Source: Streptomyces sp. NBC_01431 (GTDB lineage: Bacteria; Actinomycetota; Actinomycetes; Streptomycetales; Streptomycetaceae). From it: a stretch of 64,000 nucleotides of DNA. Shown here piece by piece: positions 17,557-26,986 of this stretch. The translations under genes were made by a program, and so were the position numbers. Each line of letters begins with the position of its first letter. The first letter of the stretch is position 1. The notes beneath the pieces were generated by a model. It was not told where the DNA came from. It made no database searches and saw nothing but the letters and a program-made list of their open reading frames with translations. Location: positions 2,232,001-2,296,000 of the forward strand of contig NZ_CP109496.1 of NCBI RefSeq assembly GCF_036231355.1, read 5' to 3'.

Positions 17557-18276
17557 TCAGGACCAGACGCCGACGAAGTAGCCGACTCCGTACGGAGCGT
17601 CCTCGTAGAGCAGTCGTCCGGCGAGCTCCGCGCCCCGCGCCGCGCCCGCGAGCACCTGCCAGGGCGCGCGCCCGGCCACTTTCAGCTCGTACGCGAGGCG
17701 ATCGTCAAGACCCAGCAAGGTGTGGGTGTCGGCGGTCCCCAGGGCCGCGGAGGCGACCTGGTCGAAGCTCGCGGCACGCTCGTCGAGGTAGCCGGGCGCC
17801 TTGAGGGTGCGACAGGCACTGCCGTCGCCCATGACGAGCAGGGCGACCCGGGCGGCCCGTGCGGCGAGCTCCCCGCCCGCGTCGGCACAGAGCCGCGGCG
17901 CCAACTCCTCGGCGACGGCAAGGCCCTCCACGGGCGCGTCCGTCCACCCCGCGCGCTCCAGGAGCCAGGCACCGACCGCCAGGGACGGCGGAAGCTCCTG
18001 CGGTGCGCGCCCGCCGGGCTCCGCGGGTTCGCCCGGCCCGAGGCGTACCGAAAGGTCCACGCCGAATCCGGCGAACGAACCCACCGCCCCCTGCCGGTAG
18101 ACGCATGGGTTCTCGGCCGGTCCGACGACCACCAGGAGGTCGGGCCGACAGGCGGCAAGGACGCCGACGGCATCGGCGCAGGCGTCGCGCGCCGCGCCGA
18201 GTTCCGGCGCGGCACCGGCGGCGACCTCGGGCACGAGGAGGGGCGGGCAGGGGCAGACGGCGGCGGCTACGAGCAT
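17557..18276 (-). CDS. Class III extradiol dioxygenase subunit B-like protein
   Basis: This 239-residue protein begins MLVAAAVCPCPPLLVPEV and contains PDLLVVVGPAENP and LLVMGDGSACRTLKAPGYLDERA. The overall pattern (LigB/MEMO fold) is conserved in actinobacteria beside miaA and dapF; Mycobacterium Rv2728c is the relative I recall. The histidines that bind Fe(II) in true extradiol enzymes are not evident: the first part has PCPPLL where a PHPPLL-type His would be expected. It may therefore not be a dioxygenase. The function is unknown, although the constant association with tRNA-modification genes suggests a housekeeping role. Confidence 0.75.
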   Translation of the reverse strand: MLVAAAVCPCPPLLVPEVAAGAAPELGAARDACADAVGVLAACRPDLLVVVGPAENPCVYRQGAVGSFAGFGVDLSVRLGPGEPAEPGGRAPQELPPSLAVGAWLLERAGWTDAPVEGLAVAEELAPRLCADAGGELAARAARVALLVMGDGSACRTLKAPGYLDERAASFDQVASAALGTADTHTLLGLDDRLAYELKVAGRAPWQVLAGAARGAELAGRLLYEDAPYGVGYFVGVWS

Positions 18277-18346
18277 GATCCGCAGCCTAGTCCGGTTCCG
18301 GCACCCGAGCCCGGCCGCCGCCCGGCCGGGCGGTCTCCGCGGGCCC

Positions 18347-19834
18347 CTACAGCGCCGAGCAGCCGCCCGTGGGCTCCGGCAGCGGCGCCGGCGTGCCGAT
18401 CGAGGGGAGGCCCAGCATCACACCGGCGGCCTTCTGGGCGGGAGCCGCGTTCCGCTTCTGCCAGGCGTCGCCGGCCCGGGTGCGGCGCACACCGGTCGTC
18501 GGTCCCTCGGCGAGCAGGTGGTGCGGGGCCGCGTAGGTGATCTCGACGGTCACCACGTCACCCGGGCGCACCTCCTCGTCCGGCTTGGTGAAGTGGACCA
18601 GGCGGTTGTCGGGGGCGCGGCCGGAGAGGCGCTGGGTGGAGCCGTCCTTACGGCCCTCGCCCTCGGCGACCATGACCTCCAGAACGCGGCCGACCTGCTT
18701 TTTGTTCTCCTCCCAGGAGATCTCTTCCTGGAGGGCGGACAGGCGCATGTAGCGCTCCTGCACGACTTCCTTGGGGATCTGTCCGTCCATGGTCGCCGCC
18801 GGGGTTCCGGGGCGCTTGGAGTACTGGAAGGTGAAGGCGCTCGCGAAGCGGGCCTCGCGGACCGTGTGCATGGTCTGCTCGAAGTCCTCCTCGGTCTCGC
18901 CGGGGAAGCCCACGATGATGTCTGTGGAGATGGCGGCGTGCGGAATGGCCGCGCGCACCTTCTCGATGATCCCGAGGAAGCGCTCCTGCCGGTAGGAGCG
19001 GCGCATCGCCTTGAGGACCGTGTCCGAACCGGACTGCAGCGGCATGTGGAGCTGCGGCATCACGTTCGGCGTCTCGGCCATGGCGGCGATCACGTCGTCC
19101 GTGAAGTCGCGCGGGTGCGGCGAGGTGAACCGGACCCGCTCCAGGCCCTCGATGGTGCCGCAGGCACGCAGCAGCTTGCTGAAGGCCTCGCGGTCACCGA
19201 TGTCCGAGCCGTACGCGTTGACGTTCTGTCCGAGCAGGGTGATCTCGCAGACGCCCTCGGCGACCAGTGCCTCGATCTCGGCGAGGATGTCGCCGGGACG
19301 GCGGTCCTTCTCCTTGCCGCGCAGCGCCGGAACGATGCAGAAGGTGCACGTGTTGTTGCAGCCCACCGAGATGGAGACCCACGCCGCGTACGCCGACTCG
19401 CGCCGGGTGGGCAGCGTGGAGGGGAACGCCTCCAGGGATTCGGCGATCTCGACCTGCGCCTCCTCCTGGATGCGGGCGCGCTCCAGCAGCACCGGCAGCT
19501 TGCCGATGTTGTGCGTGCCGAAGACGACATCGACCCAGGGAGCCCGCTGCACGATGGTGTCGCGGTCCTTCTGGGCGAGGCAGCCACCGACGGCGATCTG
19601 CATGCCGGGCCGCTTCGTCTTCATCGGGGCGAGCCTGCCGAGATTGCCGTACAGCTTGTTGTCGGCGTTCTCCCGCACCGCACAGGTGTTGAAGACGACG
19701 ACGTCGGCATCACCGTCGGCGCCCTCGGGCGCGCGGACGTACCCGGCCCCCTCCAGGAGACCGGACAGCCGCTCGGAGTCGTGGACGTTCATCTGGCACC
19801 CGTAGGTGCGCACCTCGTAAGTCTTCGCGCTCAT
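18347..19834 (-). CDS. miaB: tRNA-2-methylthio-N6-dimethylallyladenosine synthase
   Basis: MiaB is a radical-SAM methylthiotransferase that completes ms2i6A37 in tRNA after MiaA. The N-terminal UPF0004 domain has cysteines in [17 protein letters not shown] and VGGCLAQ for the auxiliary cluster. The radical SAM cluster is CNNTCTFC. The C-terminal TRAM domain ([10 protein letters not shown]...[11 protein letters not shown]) binds tRNA. It then extends about 60 residues beyond the usual end, finishing GGCSAL. I took ATG at 19834; a GTG three codons earlier is possible and neither has a strong ribosome site. Confidence 0.96.
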   Translation of the reverse strand: MSAKTYEVRTYGCQMNVHDSERLSGLLEGAGYVRAPEGADGDADVVVFNTCAVRENADNKLYGNLGRLAPMKTKRPGMQIAVGGCLAQKDRDTIVQRAPWVDVVFGTHNIGKLPVLLERARIQEEAQVEIAESLEAFPSTLPTRRESAYAAWVSISVGCNNTCTFCIVPALRGKEKDRRPGDILAEIEALVAEGVCEITLLGQNVNAYGSDIGDREAFSKLLRACGTIEGLERVRFTSPHPRDFTDDVIAAMAETPNVMPQLHMPLQSGSDTVLKAMRRSYRQERFLGIIEKVRAAIPHAAISTDIIVGFPGETEEDFEQTMHTVREARFASAFTFQYSKRPGTPAATMDGQIPKEVVQERYMRLSALQEEISWEENKKQVGRVLEVMVAEGEGRKDGSTQRLSGRAPDNRLVHFTKPDEEVRPGDVVTVEITYAAPHHLLAEGPTTGVRRTRAGDAWQKRNAAPAQKAAGVMLGLPSIGTPAPLPEPTGGCSAL

Positions 19835-19903
19835 CTCGTACACCAGGGTACGGGCCCCGCCGACCCCTGGTCCTCACGGGCGGGGAACTGGCAGGATCCA
19901 GCC

Positions 19904-20899
19904 ATGCTCCCCGCCCTCTCCCGACTCGGCCGCAACCGCGCCGCCCAAGGCATCGCGGCGGCCGTGGTCGCGTTCGGGCTGCTGATGTGGTGGCTGTTTC
20001 CGTTCGGCAGCCCGTCGCCCTCAGGCACCCTCGACTTCAGTACGGGCGTGCGCACCGGCGTCTACCAGCGTTACGGCGAACTGCTCAAGCAGGCGCTCGC
20101 CAGTGACCTGCCGGACGTCCGGGTCGGTCTGCGCACCAGCCAGGGTTCGCAGCAGAACCTCCAGCGGCTGGCCGACGGCACCGCCGACTTCACCATCGCC
20201 ACGGCGGACTCGGTCGACAAGTTCCGCAAGGACAACCCGGCGGGCGGGGACCGGCTGCGCGGTTGCGCCCGGCTCTACGACGACTACGTACAACTGGTGG
20301 TGCCCAGGGACTCCCCGGTGCACTCGGTCGCGGATCTGCGGGGCAAGCGGGTCGCCGTCGGGCAGGAGGGTTCCGGGGTGCGGCTGCTCGCCGGGCGGTT
20401 GCTCACGGCCGCGGGACTGGACCCGCGGAAGGACATCACGCCCCTTCCCGCGGGCATCGACACCATGCCCGGCCTCCTGCGGGGCAAGCAGATCGACGCC
20501 TTCTTCTGGTCCGGCGGGCTGCCGACCACGGCGGTTCTCAAACTGTCGGAGGAGTACCCGATCCGGCTGGTCCCCCTCGCCGACCTGGTGTCGGCCCTGC
20601 ACAAGGCGGACCGCAGCACCGGCTACTACCGGGCGGCCACCATGCCCGCCGACGCGTACCCCAAGGCGCAGCAGGGCGTGGCCGTGCCGACGATCGCCGT
20701 GGCGAACCTGCTCGTCACCACGGACCGGGCGAACGCGGCTCTGACCGAGGGATTCACCCGCACGGTGATAGACAGCCGCGACCGCATCGGGCGCGAGGTG
20801 CACGCGGCCCAACTCGTCGACCTGCGGACGGCCATCTATACGGATCCGCTGCCGCTGCACGACGGGGCACGCGACTACTACCTGTCGGTCAAGCCGTGA
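19904..20899 (+). CDS. TAXI family TRAP-type solute-binding protein
   Basis: This 331-residue protein has one N-terminal membrane segment (about residues 18-34, AAAVVAFGLLMWWLF) and then a periplasmic-binding fold of the TAXI type: FSTGVRTGVYQRYGELL, TSQGSQQNLQRLADGTADF, DLRGKRVAVGQEGSGV and IDAFFWSGGLPT. TAXI proteins bind dicarboxylates or glutamate for TRAP transporters. No DctQ/DctM-type permease is encoded nearby, so it may act alone, for example as an anchored sensor protein. It is convergent with the histidine kinase gene, and a similar binding protein beside a two-component system suggests, but does not prove, that the two work together. AGGA precedes the ATG. Confidence 0.82.
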   Translation: MLPALSRLGRNRAAQGIAAAVVAFGLLMWWLFPFGSPSPSGTLDFSTGVRTGVYQRYGELLKQALASDLPDVRVGLRTSQGSQQNLQRLADGTADFTIATADSVDKFRKDNPAGGDRLRGCARLYDDYVQLVVPRDSPVHSVADLRGKRVAVGQEGSGVRLLAGRLLTAAGLDPRKDITPLPAGIDTMPGLLRGKQIDAFFWSGGLPTTAVLKLSEEYPIRLVPLADLVSALHKADRSTGYYRAATMPADAYPKAQQGVAVPTIAVANLLVTTDRANAALTEGFTRTVIDSRDRIGREVHAAQLVDLRTAIYTDPLPLHDGARDYYLSVKP

Positions 20900-20906
20900 G
20901 CTGAAC

Positions 20907-20931
20907 GGCCGCACGGGTCAGGCATGCGGCC
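20907..20931. terminator. Hairpin terminator between convergent genes
   Basis: GGCCGCA pairs with TGCGGCC around an 11-base loop, directly between the stop codons of the TAXI protein gene and the histidine kinase gene. Confidence 0.6.
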
Positions 20932-22335
20932 TCACGCGCCGGGCTGGGTGCGCGGCACGGTCACCGTCACTCGCAGTCCCTGCGGCTCGTGATGGTCGAA
21001 CCCGATCGTTCCGCCACCGGCCGCGAGCAGAGCGCGCGAGATGGAGAGGCCGAGGCCTGAGCCCTTGACGTTCTGGTGGCGGCCCGCCCGCCAGAAGCGG
21101 TCGCCGATCCGGGCCAGCTCCTCGTCCGAGAGGCCTGGTCCGTGGTCGGTCACGGTCACCGTGGTCTTAGGGCCGTCGGCGGCGACGGCGACGCGGACCT
21201 CCTCGCCTTCGGGCGTGAACTTCAGCGCGTTGTCAATGACGGCGTCCAACGCGCTGGAGAGCGCCACCGGGTCCGCCCAGCCGGTGGCGGCGGCCGAGCC
21301 GTCCGCGACCAGCAGGACGCCCTTGTCCTCGGCGAGCGGTCGCCACGCCGCGACCCGCTCGCCCGCGAGCGCGCCGATGTCGGTCAACTGGAGGTCGGCG
21401 TCGGCGTGTTCGGCCAGAGCCAGGCCCAGGAGGTCGTCCAGGACCTGGGCCAGGCGCTTGCCCTCGGTGCGTACGGAGGCGATCTCCTCGTTACCGTCGG
21501 GGAGTTCGAGCGCGAGGAGCTCGATGCGCAGGAGCAGGGCGGACAGCGGGTTGCGCAGTTGGTGCGAGGCGTCGGCGACGAAGGCGCGCTGCTGCTCCAG
21601 CACGTTTTCGACGTTGTCCGCCATCTCGTTGAACGAGTGGGCCAGCCTTCTGAGTTCCGCAGGGCCGCCGGCGGCCGCGACGCGGGACTTCATGCGCCCC
21701 GTGGCGATGTCGTGGGTGACGGCGTCCAGGACGCGTACGGGCCGGAGCACCCAGCCGGTCAGCCGGAACGCCGCGCCGACCGCGAGGAGCATCGCGGCGA
21801 GCTCGCCGGCCACGATCAGGAGCCAGCCGTGCAGGGTCGCCGACCGCATGCGGCCGGTGGGCGAGTCGGTGACCACGACCGCGATCACATCGCCTTCGCG
21901 CACGACGGGAGAGGCCACGACCAGGCGTCCCCGCTGCCATGGATACACCTGGGCCGGGTCGTGGCTGCGGCGTCCGGCGAGGGCTTCCTGGAAGGCCATG
22001 GCCCCCTCCCCCTTGGCGGGCACGTGCCAGCCGCGGGGTGCGCTCGCCATGGCGCTGCCGTCGCGGAAGAAGACGCCCGCGTTGATTCCGTACAGCGTCG
22101 AATAGCGGGTGAGCTCCTCCTCCAGGGTGGTGAGCCGTTCCGCGCTGTTGGTCTCGTTGCCGTCGGGGGCGGAGACGAACTGGGCGAGCGCGGCGAAGCG
22201 CGCCGTGTCGTCGATCCGGTCGACGACCACCCTCTGCTGCTGTGCGCCGGCCACGCTCAGGGCGAGCGGAAACCCGAACGCGACCAGGACGAGCGCGAGC
22301 AGGAAGATGAGGAGCGGGAGAAGTCGGGTGCGCAC
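20932..22335 (-). CDS. Sensor histidine kinase
   Basis: This 467-residue kinase has two membrane segments (residues 5-30 and about 168-192) enclosing an extracytoplasmic domain of roughly 140 residues, a HAMP domain (about 193-245), a HisKA dimerisation helix with His258 in ADASHQLRNPLSAL, and a HATPase domain with VIDNALKFTPEGEEV, DHGPGLSDEELARIGDRFW and [13 protein letters not shown]. It should autophosphorylate His258 and pass phosphate to the response regulator encoded 16 bases upstream. The signal is unknown; the neighbouring glu transporter and TAXI protein point to an amino acid or dicarboxylate cue, which is inference. Confidence 0.92.
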   Translation of the reverse strand: MRTRLLPLLIFLLALVLVAFGFPLALSVAGAQQQRVVVDRIDDTARFAALAQFVSAPDGNETNSAERLTTLEEELTRYSTLYGINAGVFFRDGSAMASAPRGWHVPAKGEGAMAFQEALAGRRSHDPAQVYPWQRGRLVVASPVVREGDVIAVVVTDSPTGRMRSATLHGWLLIVAGELAAMLLAVGAAFRLTGWVLRPVRVLDAVTHDIATGRMKSRVAAAGGPAELRRLAHSFNEMADNVENVLEQQRAFVADASHQLRNPLSALLLRIELLALELPDGNEEIASVRTEGKRLAQVLDDLLGLALAEHADADLQLTDIGALAGERVAAWRPLAEDKGVLLVADGSAAATGWADPVALSSALDAVIDNALKFTPEGEEVRVAVAADGPKTTVTVTDHGPGLSDEELARIGDRFWRAGRHQNVKGSGLGLSISRALLAAGGGTIGFDHHEPQGLRVTVTVPRTQPGA

Positions 22336-22351
22336 CGGCTGTTCTCGGGAC

Positions 22352-23053
22352 TCAGAGCGCGGCCGGCGCGACGAGTCGGTAGCCGACGCCCCGCACGGTC
22401 TCGATCAGCGCGGGCATCCGCAGTTTGGACCGCAGGGACGCCACGTGGACTTCGAGCGTGCGGCCCGTGCCTTCCCAACTGGTGCGCCACACCTCGCTGA
22501 TGATCTGCTCCCGGCGGAAGACGACCCCGGGGCGCTGGGCCAGCAGCGCGAGCAGATCGAACTCCTTGCGGGTGAGCTGCACGCTCTCGCCGTCGACACT
22601 GACCCGGCGCGTGGGCAGCTCGATCTGTACGCGTCCAAGCCGCAGCTCGCTGTCGCCGGAGTCCTGCTGCGCGCCCGGCGGCGGGCGCCGGATGACGGCG
22701 TGGATGCGGGCGATGAGTTCGCCGGTGTCGTACGGCTTGACCACGTAGTCGTCGGCGCCCAGGTTCAGCCCGTGGATGCGCGAGCGCACGTCGGCACGCG
22801 CCGTCACCATGATCACCGGGATGGCGGTCCGCTTGCGGATCTTGCCGCAGACCTCGTACCCGTCCTGATCCGGCAGCCCGAGGTCGAGCAGGACCACCCC
22901 GAAGGGTGGTTTGGCGCAGCGGTCATCCGGAAGCAGCGCCTGGAGCGCCTCTTCTCCGTTGCGCGCGTGCTTCACCTCGAAGCCGTGCTTGGCGAGCACG
23001 GCCGACAGGGCGGCGGCGACGTGGTCGTCGTCCTCGACGAGCAGCAGTCTCAT
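22352..23053 (-). CDS. OmpR/PhoB family response regulator
   Basis: The 233-residue protein starts at ATG 23053 behind GGGAGG; upstream in-frame sequence has no family match. The receiver domain has the acidic pair at EDDD (7-10), phospho-acceptor Asp57 in LLDLGLPDQDG, and conserved Thr (VTARAD) and Lys (VKPYD). A winged-helix DNA-binding domain follows (VQLTRKEFDLLALLAQRPG, TLEVHVASLRSKL). It is the partner of the adjacent kinase, in the order regulator then kinase. A 262-base spacer separates it from the divergent gluA, so it could control the glu operon. Confidence 0.94.
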   Translation of the reverse strand: MRLLLVEDDDHVAAALSAVLAKHGFEVKHARNGEEALQALLPDDRCAKPPFGVVLLDLGLPDQDGYEVCGKIRKRTAIPVIMVTARADVRSRIHGLNLGADDYVVKPYDTGELIARIHAVIRRPPPGAQQDSGDSELRLGRVQIELPTRRVSVDGESVQLTRKEFDLLALLAQRPGVVFRREQIISEVWRTSWEGTGRTLEVHVASLRSKLRMPALIETVRGVGYRLVAPAAL

Positions 23054-23279
23054 GAGCCCCCTCCCTGTGAATTCATCGGCCGCATCACGGCATGTCCCCC
23101 CGAATCCATGCCCATGGTCCCCACTTCGGTCAAGGGGGCGCTCGTCCTTGCGCATCATCCGTTACGGAGCCGGTATTCCGCCCGGGGTGCGCACTCACCC
23201 AGAGTGCCACCGCGAAGCCGGATCGTTATCCTCAATTTCCGCTCAGATGTAATGACGCTGGTCGTAGCTCCCCACTACG

Positions 23280-23301
23280 GTCCTCCCCAACCGAGGAGGA
23301 C
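23280..23301 (+). promoter_or_regulatory. Hairpin in gluA leader overlapping a Shine-Dalgarno-like sequence
   Basis: GTCCTCC at 23280-23286 is exactly complementary to GGAGGAC at 23295-23301. The second arm contains the strongest ribosome-binding-like string before the gluA ATG at 23316. A weaker GGAG at 23302-23305 lies just outside the stem. The hairpin could limit translation or simply be chance in GC-rich DNA. Confidence 0.35.
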
Positions 23302-23315
23302 GGAGCAAGAAGCCG

Positions 23316-24101
23316 ATGAGCGGAGTATCAGTGGCCAAGGGGACCGAGGGCGCCGTACCCGCGTCGGGTGACCTGGTCGTGCTGAACAACGTCAACAAGC
23401 ACTTCGGCGCGCTGCATGTGCTCCAGGACATCGATCTGACCATCGCCCGTGGCGAGGTCGTCGTCGTCATCGGGCCCTCCGGGTCCGGGAAGTCCACGCT
23501 GTGCCGCACCATCAACCGCCTGGAGACGATCGATTCCGGGGCGATCTCGATCGACGGCAGGCCGCTGCCCCAGGAGGGCAGGGAACTGGCGCGACTGCGG
23601 GCCGATGTCGGCATGGTCTTCCAGTCGTTCAACCTCTTCGCACACAAGACGGTGCTCGAGAACGTCATGCTGGGCCAGGTGAAGGTCCGCAAGACCGAGA
23701 AGCAGGCCGCCGAGCAGAAGGCCCGCGACCTGCTCGACCGGGTCGGCGTCGGCACCCAGGCCGACAAGTACCCGGCGCAGCTCTCAGGCGGCCAGCAGCA
23801 GCGCGTGGCGATCGCACGGGCGTTGGCGATGGACCCGAAGGTGATGCTCTTCGACGAGCCCACCTCGGCGCTCGACCCGGAGATGATCAACGAGGTCCTG
23901 GAAGTCATGCAGCAGCTGGCGCGCGACGGGATGACGATGATCGTCGTCACCCACGAGATGGGCTTCGCCCGCTCCGCCGCCAACCGCGTCGTGTTCATGG
24001 CCGACGGAAAGATCGTCGAAGAGGCCGCGCCGGACCAGTTCTTCAGCAACCCGCGCAGCGACCGGGCCAAGGACTTCCTGTCGAAGATCCTTCACCACTG
24101 A
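23316..24101 (+). CDS. gluA: Glutamate-type amino-acid ABC transporter, ATP-binding protein
   Basis: This 261-residue ATPase has Walker [10 protein letters not shown] (53-61), the Q-loop [17 protein letters not shown], the signature [15 protein letters not shown], Walker [13 protein letters not shown] and the switch His in VTHEMGFA. It belongs to the polar amino-acid uptake subfamily (GluA, GlnQ) and energises import by the permease pair encoded downstream. Residues 1-18 are an unrelated, probably flexible extension. The gene order A-B-C-D and the products match the gluABCD operon of Corynebacterium and Streptomyces. Glutamate as the substrate is by family and not visible in the ATPase. Confidence 0.95.
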   Translation: MSGVSVAKGTEGAVPASGDLVVLNNVNKHFGALHVLQDIDLTIARGEVVVVIGPSGSGKSTLCRTINRLETIDSGAISIDGRPLPQEGRELARLRADVGMVFQSFNLFAHKTVLENVMLGQVKVRKTEKQAAEQKARDLLDRVGVGTQADKYPAQLSGGQQQRVAIARALAMDPKVMLFDEPTSALDPEMINEVLEVMQQLARDGMTMIVVTHEMGFARSAANRVVFMADGKIVEEAAPDQFFSNPRSDRAKDFLSKILHH

Positions 24102-24261
24102 CGACAGTCGGCCGTCGGCGACAATCGGCCGCTGACACCTGACGGATAGCAGATACCGGATGACAGGCGGCCCGCCGCCGATGTCAACTTGCCGTCGGCG
24201 CCCGGCAATTGTCCGGCTGCCCCACGACGACCAACGACCAACGACGCAAGGAATGCTCGCC

Positions 24262-25182
24262 ATGATGCTCCGCAAGTCCGCCGCCGTCGCGGCGATCGCC
24301 GTGCTCGCCCTGACCGCGACCGCCTGTGGCGGAAAGTCCGGCTCGGCCGGCGACAAGCAGTCCGCCCAGCCCGGCTCCAGCGGCGCACCCCAGCTGCCGA
24401 CGTACGCCGTCGCCTCCAACGTCACCCTTGACTCGCCGACCTTCAAGGCTGCGAAGGCGCGCGGCAAGCTGATCATCGGTTCCAAGGCCGACCAGCCCTA
24501 CCTCGGCTTCGAGGACCAGTCGACCAAGGAGCGTTCCGGCTTCGACGTCGAGATCGCCAAGATGATCGCCGCCGACCTGGGCTTCAAGCCCGACCAGATC
24601 GAGTGGAAGACCGTCGACTCCGGGGTGCGCGAGACCGCGATCTCCAAGGGCCAGGTCGACTACTACGTCGGCACCTACACGATCAACGACAAGCGCAAGA
24701 AGCTCGTCGGCTTCGCCGGTCCGTACTACAAGGCCGGCGCCGACCTGCTCGTCCGCAAGGACGACAACTCGATCACCGGCAAGGACTCCGTCAAGGGCAA
24801 GAAGGTCTGCTCCATCGTCGGCTCCACGCCGCTCCAGGAGATCAAGAAGCCCGAGTACGGCGCCTCCGTCGTCGAGCTGGCCAAGTACTCGGACTGCGTC
24901 CAGCAGCTCCTGTCCAAGCAGGTGGACGCGGTGACCACCGACGACGCGATCCTCAAGGGCTACGCCGCCAAGAACTCCGGCAAGCTCCACGTCGTCGGCA
25001 AGCCGTTCACCGAGGAGCCGTACGGCGTCGGCATGAACAAGGACGACAAGGCGCTGCGCGACTTCATCAACTCCTCGCTGGAGAAGCACGAGCAGGACGG
25101 CACCTACAAGAAGATCTACGACGCGACGCTCGGCCTGTCCGGCTCCACCTACCAGGCCCCGCCGACCGTCGTCCGCTACTGA
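24262..25182 (+). CDS. gluB: Glutamate-binding lipoprotein of ABC transporter
   Basis: This solute-binding protein of 306 residues has a lipobox LTATAC with Cys22, so it is tethered to the outer membrane face. The SBP_bac_3 domain shows KLIIGSKADQPYLGFEDQSTKERSGFDVEIAKMIA, TYTINDKRKKLVGFAGPYY and QVDAVTTDDAILKGYA, typical of glutamate and glutamine binders. ATG at 24262 has AAGGA nine bases before; a second ATG follows at once. A 160-base spacer after gluA contains partial direct repeats of GTCGGCCG and CAATCGGCCGCTG but no gene. The long spacer would allow separate or enhanced expression of the binding protein. Confidence 0.94.
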   Translation: MMLRKSAAVAAIAVLALTATACGGKSGSAGDKQSAQPGSSGAPQLPTYAVASNVTLDSPTFKAAKARGKLIIGSKADQPYLGFEDQSTKERSGFDVEIAKMIAADLGFKPDQIEWKTVDSGVRETAISKGQVDYYVGTYTINDKRKKLVGFAGPYYKAGADLLVRKDDNSITGKDSVKGKKVCSIVGSTPLQEIKKPEYGASVVELAKYSDCVQQLLSKQVDAVTTDDAILKGYAAKNSGKLHVVGKPFTEEPYGVGMNKDDKALRDFINSSLEKHEQDGTYKKIYDATLGLSGSTYQAPPTVVRY

Positions 25183-25284
25183 TCGACGCGCTTCGCCGCT
25201 TGACGCGCCCCGTACGCGGTACGGGGCGCCACGGCCCTGCCCCCGCCCGATGACCCAGCCGCTGCCCGCCGACGCGGAGACCTC

Positions 25285-25932
25285 ATGAACGTACTGCTCG
25301 ACCATTTCGCGGAATTCCGTGACGGCTTCATAGGCACCGTGGAGATCACCGCCGTCAGCTCGGTCATCGCCCTGGTGCTCGGACTGCTGCTCGCCGGATT
25401 CCGGGTCTCCCCCGTGCCGCCGCTGCGCTTCTTCGGGACCGCCTGGGTGACGCTGCTGCGCAACACCCCGCTGACGCTGCTCTTCCTGGTCTCGTTCTTC
25501 GTCGTACCGGAGATCTTCTTCCCCGGGATGAGCCCGTTCCTGCTCGGTTCGCTCGCGCTCGGCTTCTACACCGCCTCGTTCGTCTGCGAGGCCGTCAGGT
25601 CCGGCATCGGCACGGTTCCGCTGGGCCAGGCCGAGGCCGCCCGCTCGATCGGCATGAGCTTCACGCAGACCCTGCGGCTGATCGTGCTGCCCCAGGCGAC
25701 CCGGACGGTGATCCCGCCGCTGAGTTCCATCTTCATCGCGCTCACCAAGAACTCGGCGATCGCCGGCGCCTTCAGCGTCACCGAACTGTTCGGCTGGCAG
25801 AAGCTGATGAGCGAGGACGGGTACGACATCGTCCCCGTGTTCATCTGGGTCGCCCTCGGCTATCTGATCGTCACCTTCGCGATCAGCGGTCTCTTCCGTC
25901 TCCTTGAGCGCCGTATGGAGGTCGCCCGATGA
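25285..25932 (+). CDS. gluC: Glutamate ABC transporter permease
   Basis: This 215-residue integral membrane protein is of the His/Glu/Gln/Arg/opine permease subfamily. Hydrophobic segments are clear (VEITAVSSVIALVLGLLLAGF, LLRNTPLTLLFLVSFFVVP, LLGSLALGFYTASFV). The coupling EAA-type loop that touches the ATPase reads LGQAEAARSIGMSFTQTLRLIVLPQA. GGAG lies seven bases before the ATG. Its stop codon overlaps the start of gluD by four bases (ATGA), so the two permeases are translationally coupled and probably form a heterodimer. Confidence 0.94.
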   Translation: MNVLLDHFAEFRDGFIGTVEITAVSSVIALVLGLLLAGFRVSPVPPLRFFGTAWVTLLRNTPLTLLFLVSFFVVPEIFFPGMSPFLLGSLALGFYTASFVCEAVRSGIGTVPLGQAEAARSIGMSFTQTLRLIVLPQATRTVIPPLSSIFIALTKNSAIAGAFSVTELFGWQKLMSEDGYDIVPVFIWVALGYLIVTFAISGLFRLLERRMEVAR

Positions 25933-26843
25933 GTGCCAGCGTTCTCTACGACGCCCCCGGCCCCAAGGCCGTCGTACGCAACCGGATCTACGCCGTCATC
26001 GGCTCGGTCGCGCTGCTCGCCCTGGTGGTCGTCGCGATCGTCCGGCTGTCGGACAAGGGCGACCTCGCCTACGGCATGTGGGACATCTTCAATTACTCGG
26101 GCATCCGGCAGAACATCGCCGACGCCGTGCTCGCCACCCTCAAGGCCTTCGGCCTCGCCGCGGTCGGTTCGCTGGTGCTCGGCGTGGCGCTGGCCGTCGC
26201 CCGGATGTCCGACCACAAGCCGGTCCGCTGGGCGGCCACCGCCTTCATCGAGCTGTTCCGTTCCATCCCGCTGCTGATCACGATCTACGCGGTCTGGGTC
26301 GGCTTCCTCACCGACTACTCGATGTGGGCGCTGGCGCTCGGCCTGTCGATCTACAACGGCTGCGTCCAGGCGGAGGTGCTGCGGGCCGGCGTCAACTCCG
26401 TGCCCAAGGGCCAGCGCGAGGCGGCCTACGCCCTCGGCATGAGCAAGACGCAGGTGATGACCAGCGTCCTGATGCCGCAGGCGGTCCGGGCGATGCTGCC
26501 GACGATCATCAGCCAACTTGTCGTGACCCTCAAGGACACCTCGCTCGGCTTCATCATCCTGTACCCGGAGCTGCTCCAGACCGCCCGTCTGATCGCGAGC
26601 AACACCCAGGTCAACGGCCAGTACCCGTACGTCTCGACCATCGTCGTCATCGGCACCATCTATGTGGCGATGTGCCTCGTGCTCTCCGCGCTCGCCACCT
26701 GGATCGAGAAGCGCGGGCGCCGGGCGAAGACCGGCATCTCGATGGGCGCGGCCGCCGCCCCGGTCACCGCAGCGGGTCCGGCCGCCGTCATGGCCGCCGA
26801 GGGGACCATCGGGGCCGATGGGACGCCTGGCACGACGAACTGA
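25929..26843 (+). CDS. gluD: Glutamate ABC transporter permease
   Basis: The second permease (304 residues) is longer than gluC. After an N-terminal cytoplasmic tail, membrane segments include IYAVIGSVALLALVVVAIV and AFGLAAVGSLVLGVALAVARM, and the coupling loop is PKGQREAAYALGMSKTQVMTSVLMPQA. The C-terminal 45 residues (after TWIEKRGRRAKTG) are Ala/Gly-rich and probably a flexible cytoplasmic tail. It starts inside the end of gluC and is the last gene of the operon; a stem-loop follows ten bases after the stop. Confidence 0.94.
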   Translation: MSASVLYDAPGPKAVVRNRIYAVIGSVALLALVVVAIVRLSDKGDLAYGMWDIFNYSGIRQNIADAVLATLKAFGLAAVGSLVLGVALAVARMSDHKPVRWAATAFIELFRSIPLLITIYAVWVGFLTDYSMWALALGLSIYNGCVQAEVLRAGVNSVPKGQREAAYALGMSKTQVMTSVLMPQAVRAMLPTIISQLVVTLKDTSLGFIILYPELLQTARLIASNTQVNGQYPYVSTIVVIGTIYVAMCLVLSALATWIEKRGRRAKTGISMGAAAAPVTAAGPAAVMAAEGTIGADGTPGTTN

Positions 26844-26853
26844 CGGCATATGA

Positions 26854-26877
26854 GGCAGTGACGTTCGCGTCGCTGCC
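26854..26877 (+). terminator. Hairpin terminator of glu operon
   Basis: GGCAG-T-GACG pairs with CGTC-G-CTGCC around a TTCG tetraloop, ten bases after the gluD stop. The stable UUCG-type loop is typical of real RNA hairpins. Confidence 0.7.
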
Positions 26878-26986
26878 GCCGTCACTTGACGCAAGCACCC
26901 GCAGTGGGTTGCATACGTTCTGTGATCGTGCACCGGGTTCCCAGCGCCACCTGCAAGCCGTCCCGACCCGTGTCGGGAGTCGCGCC

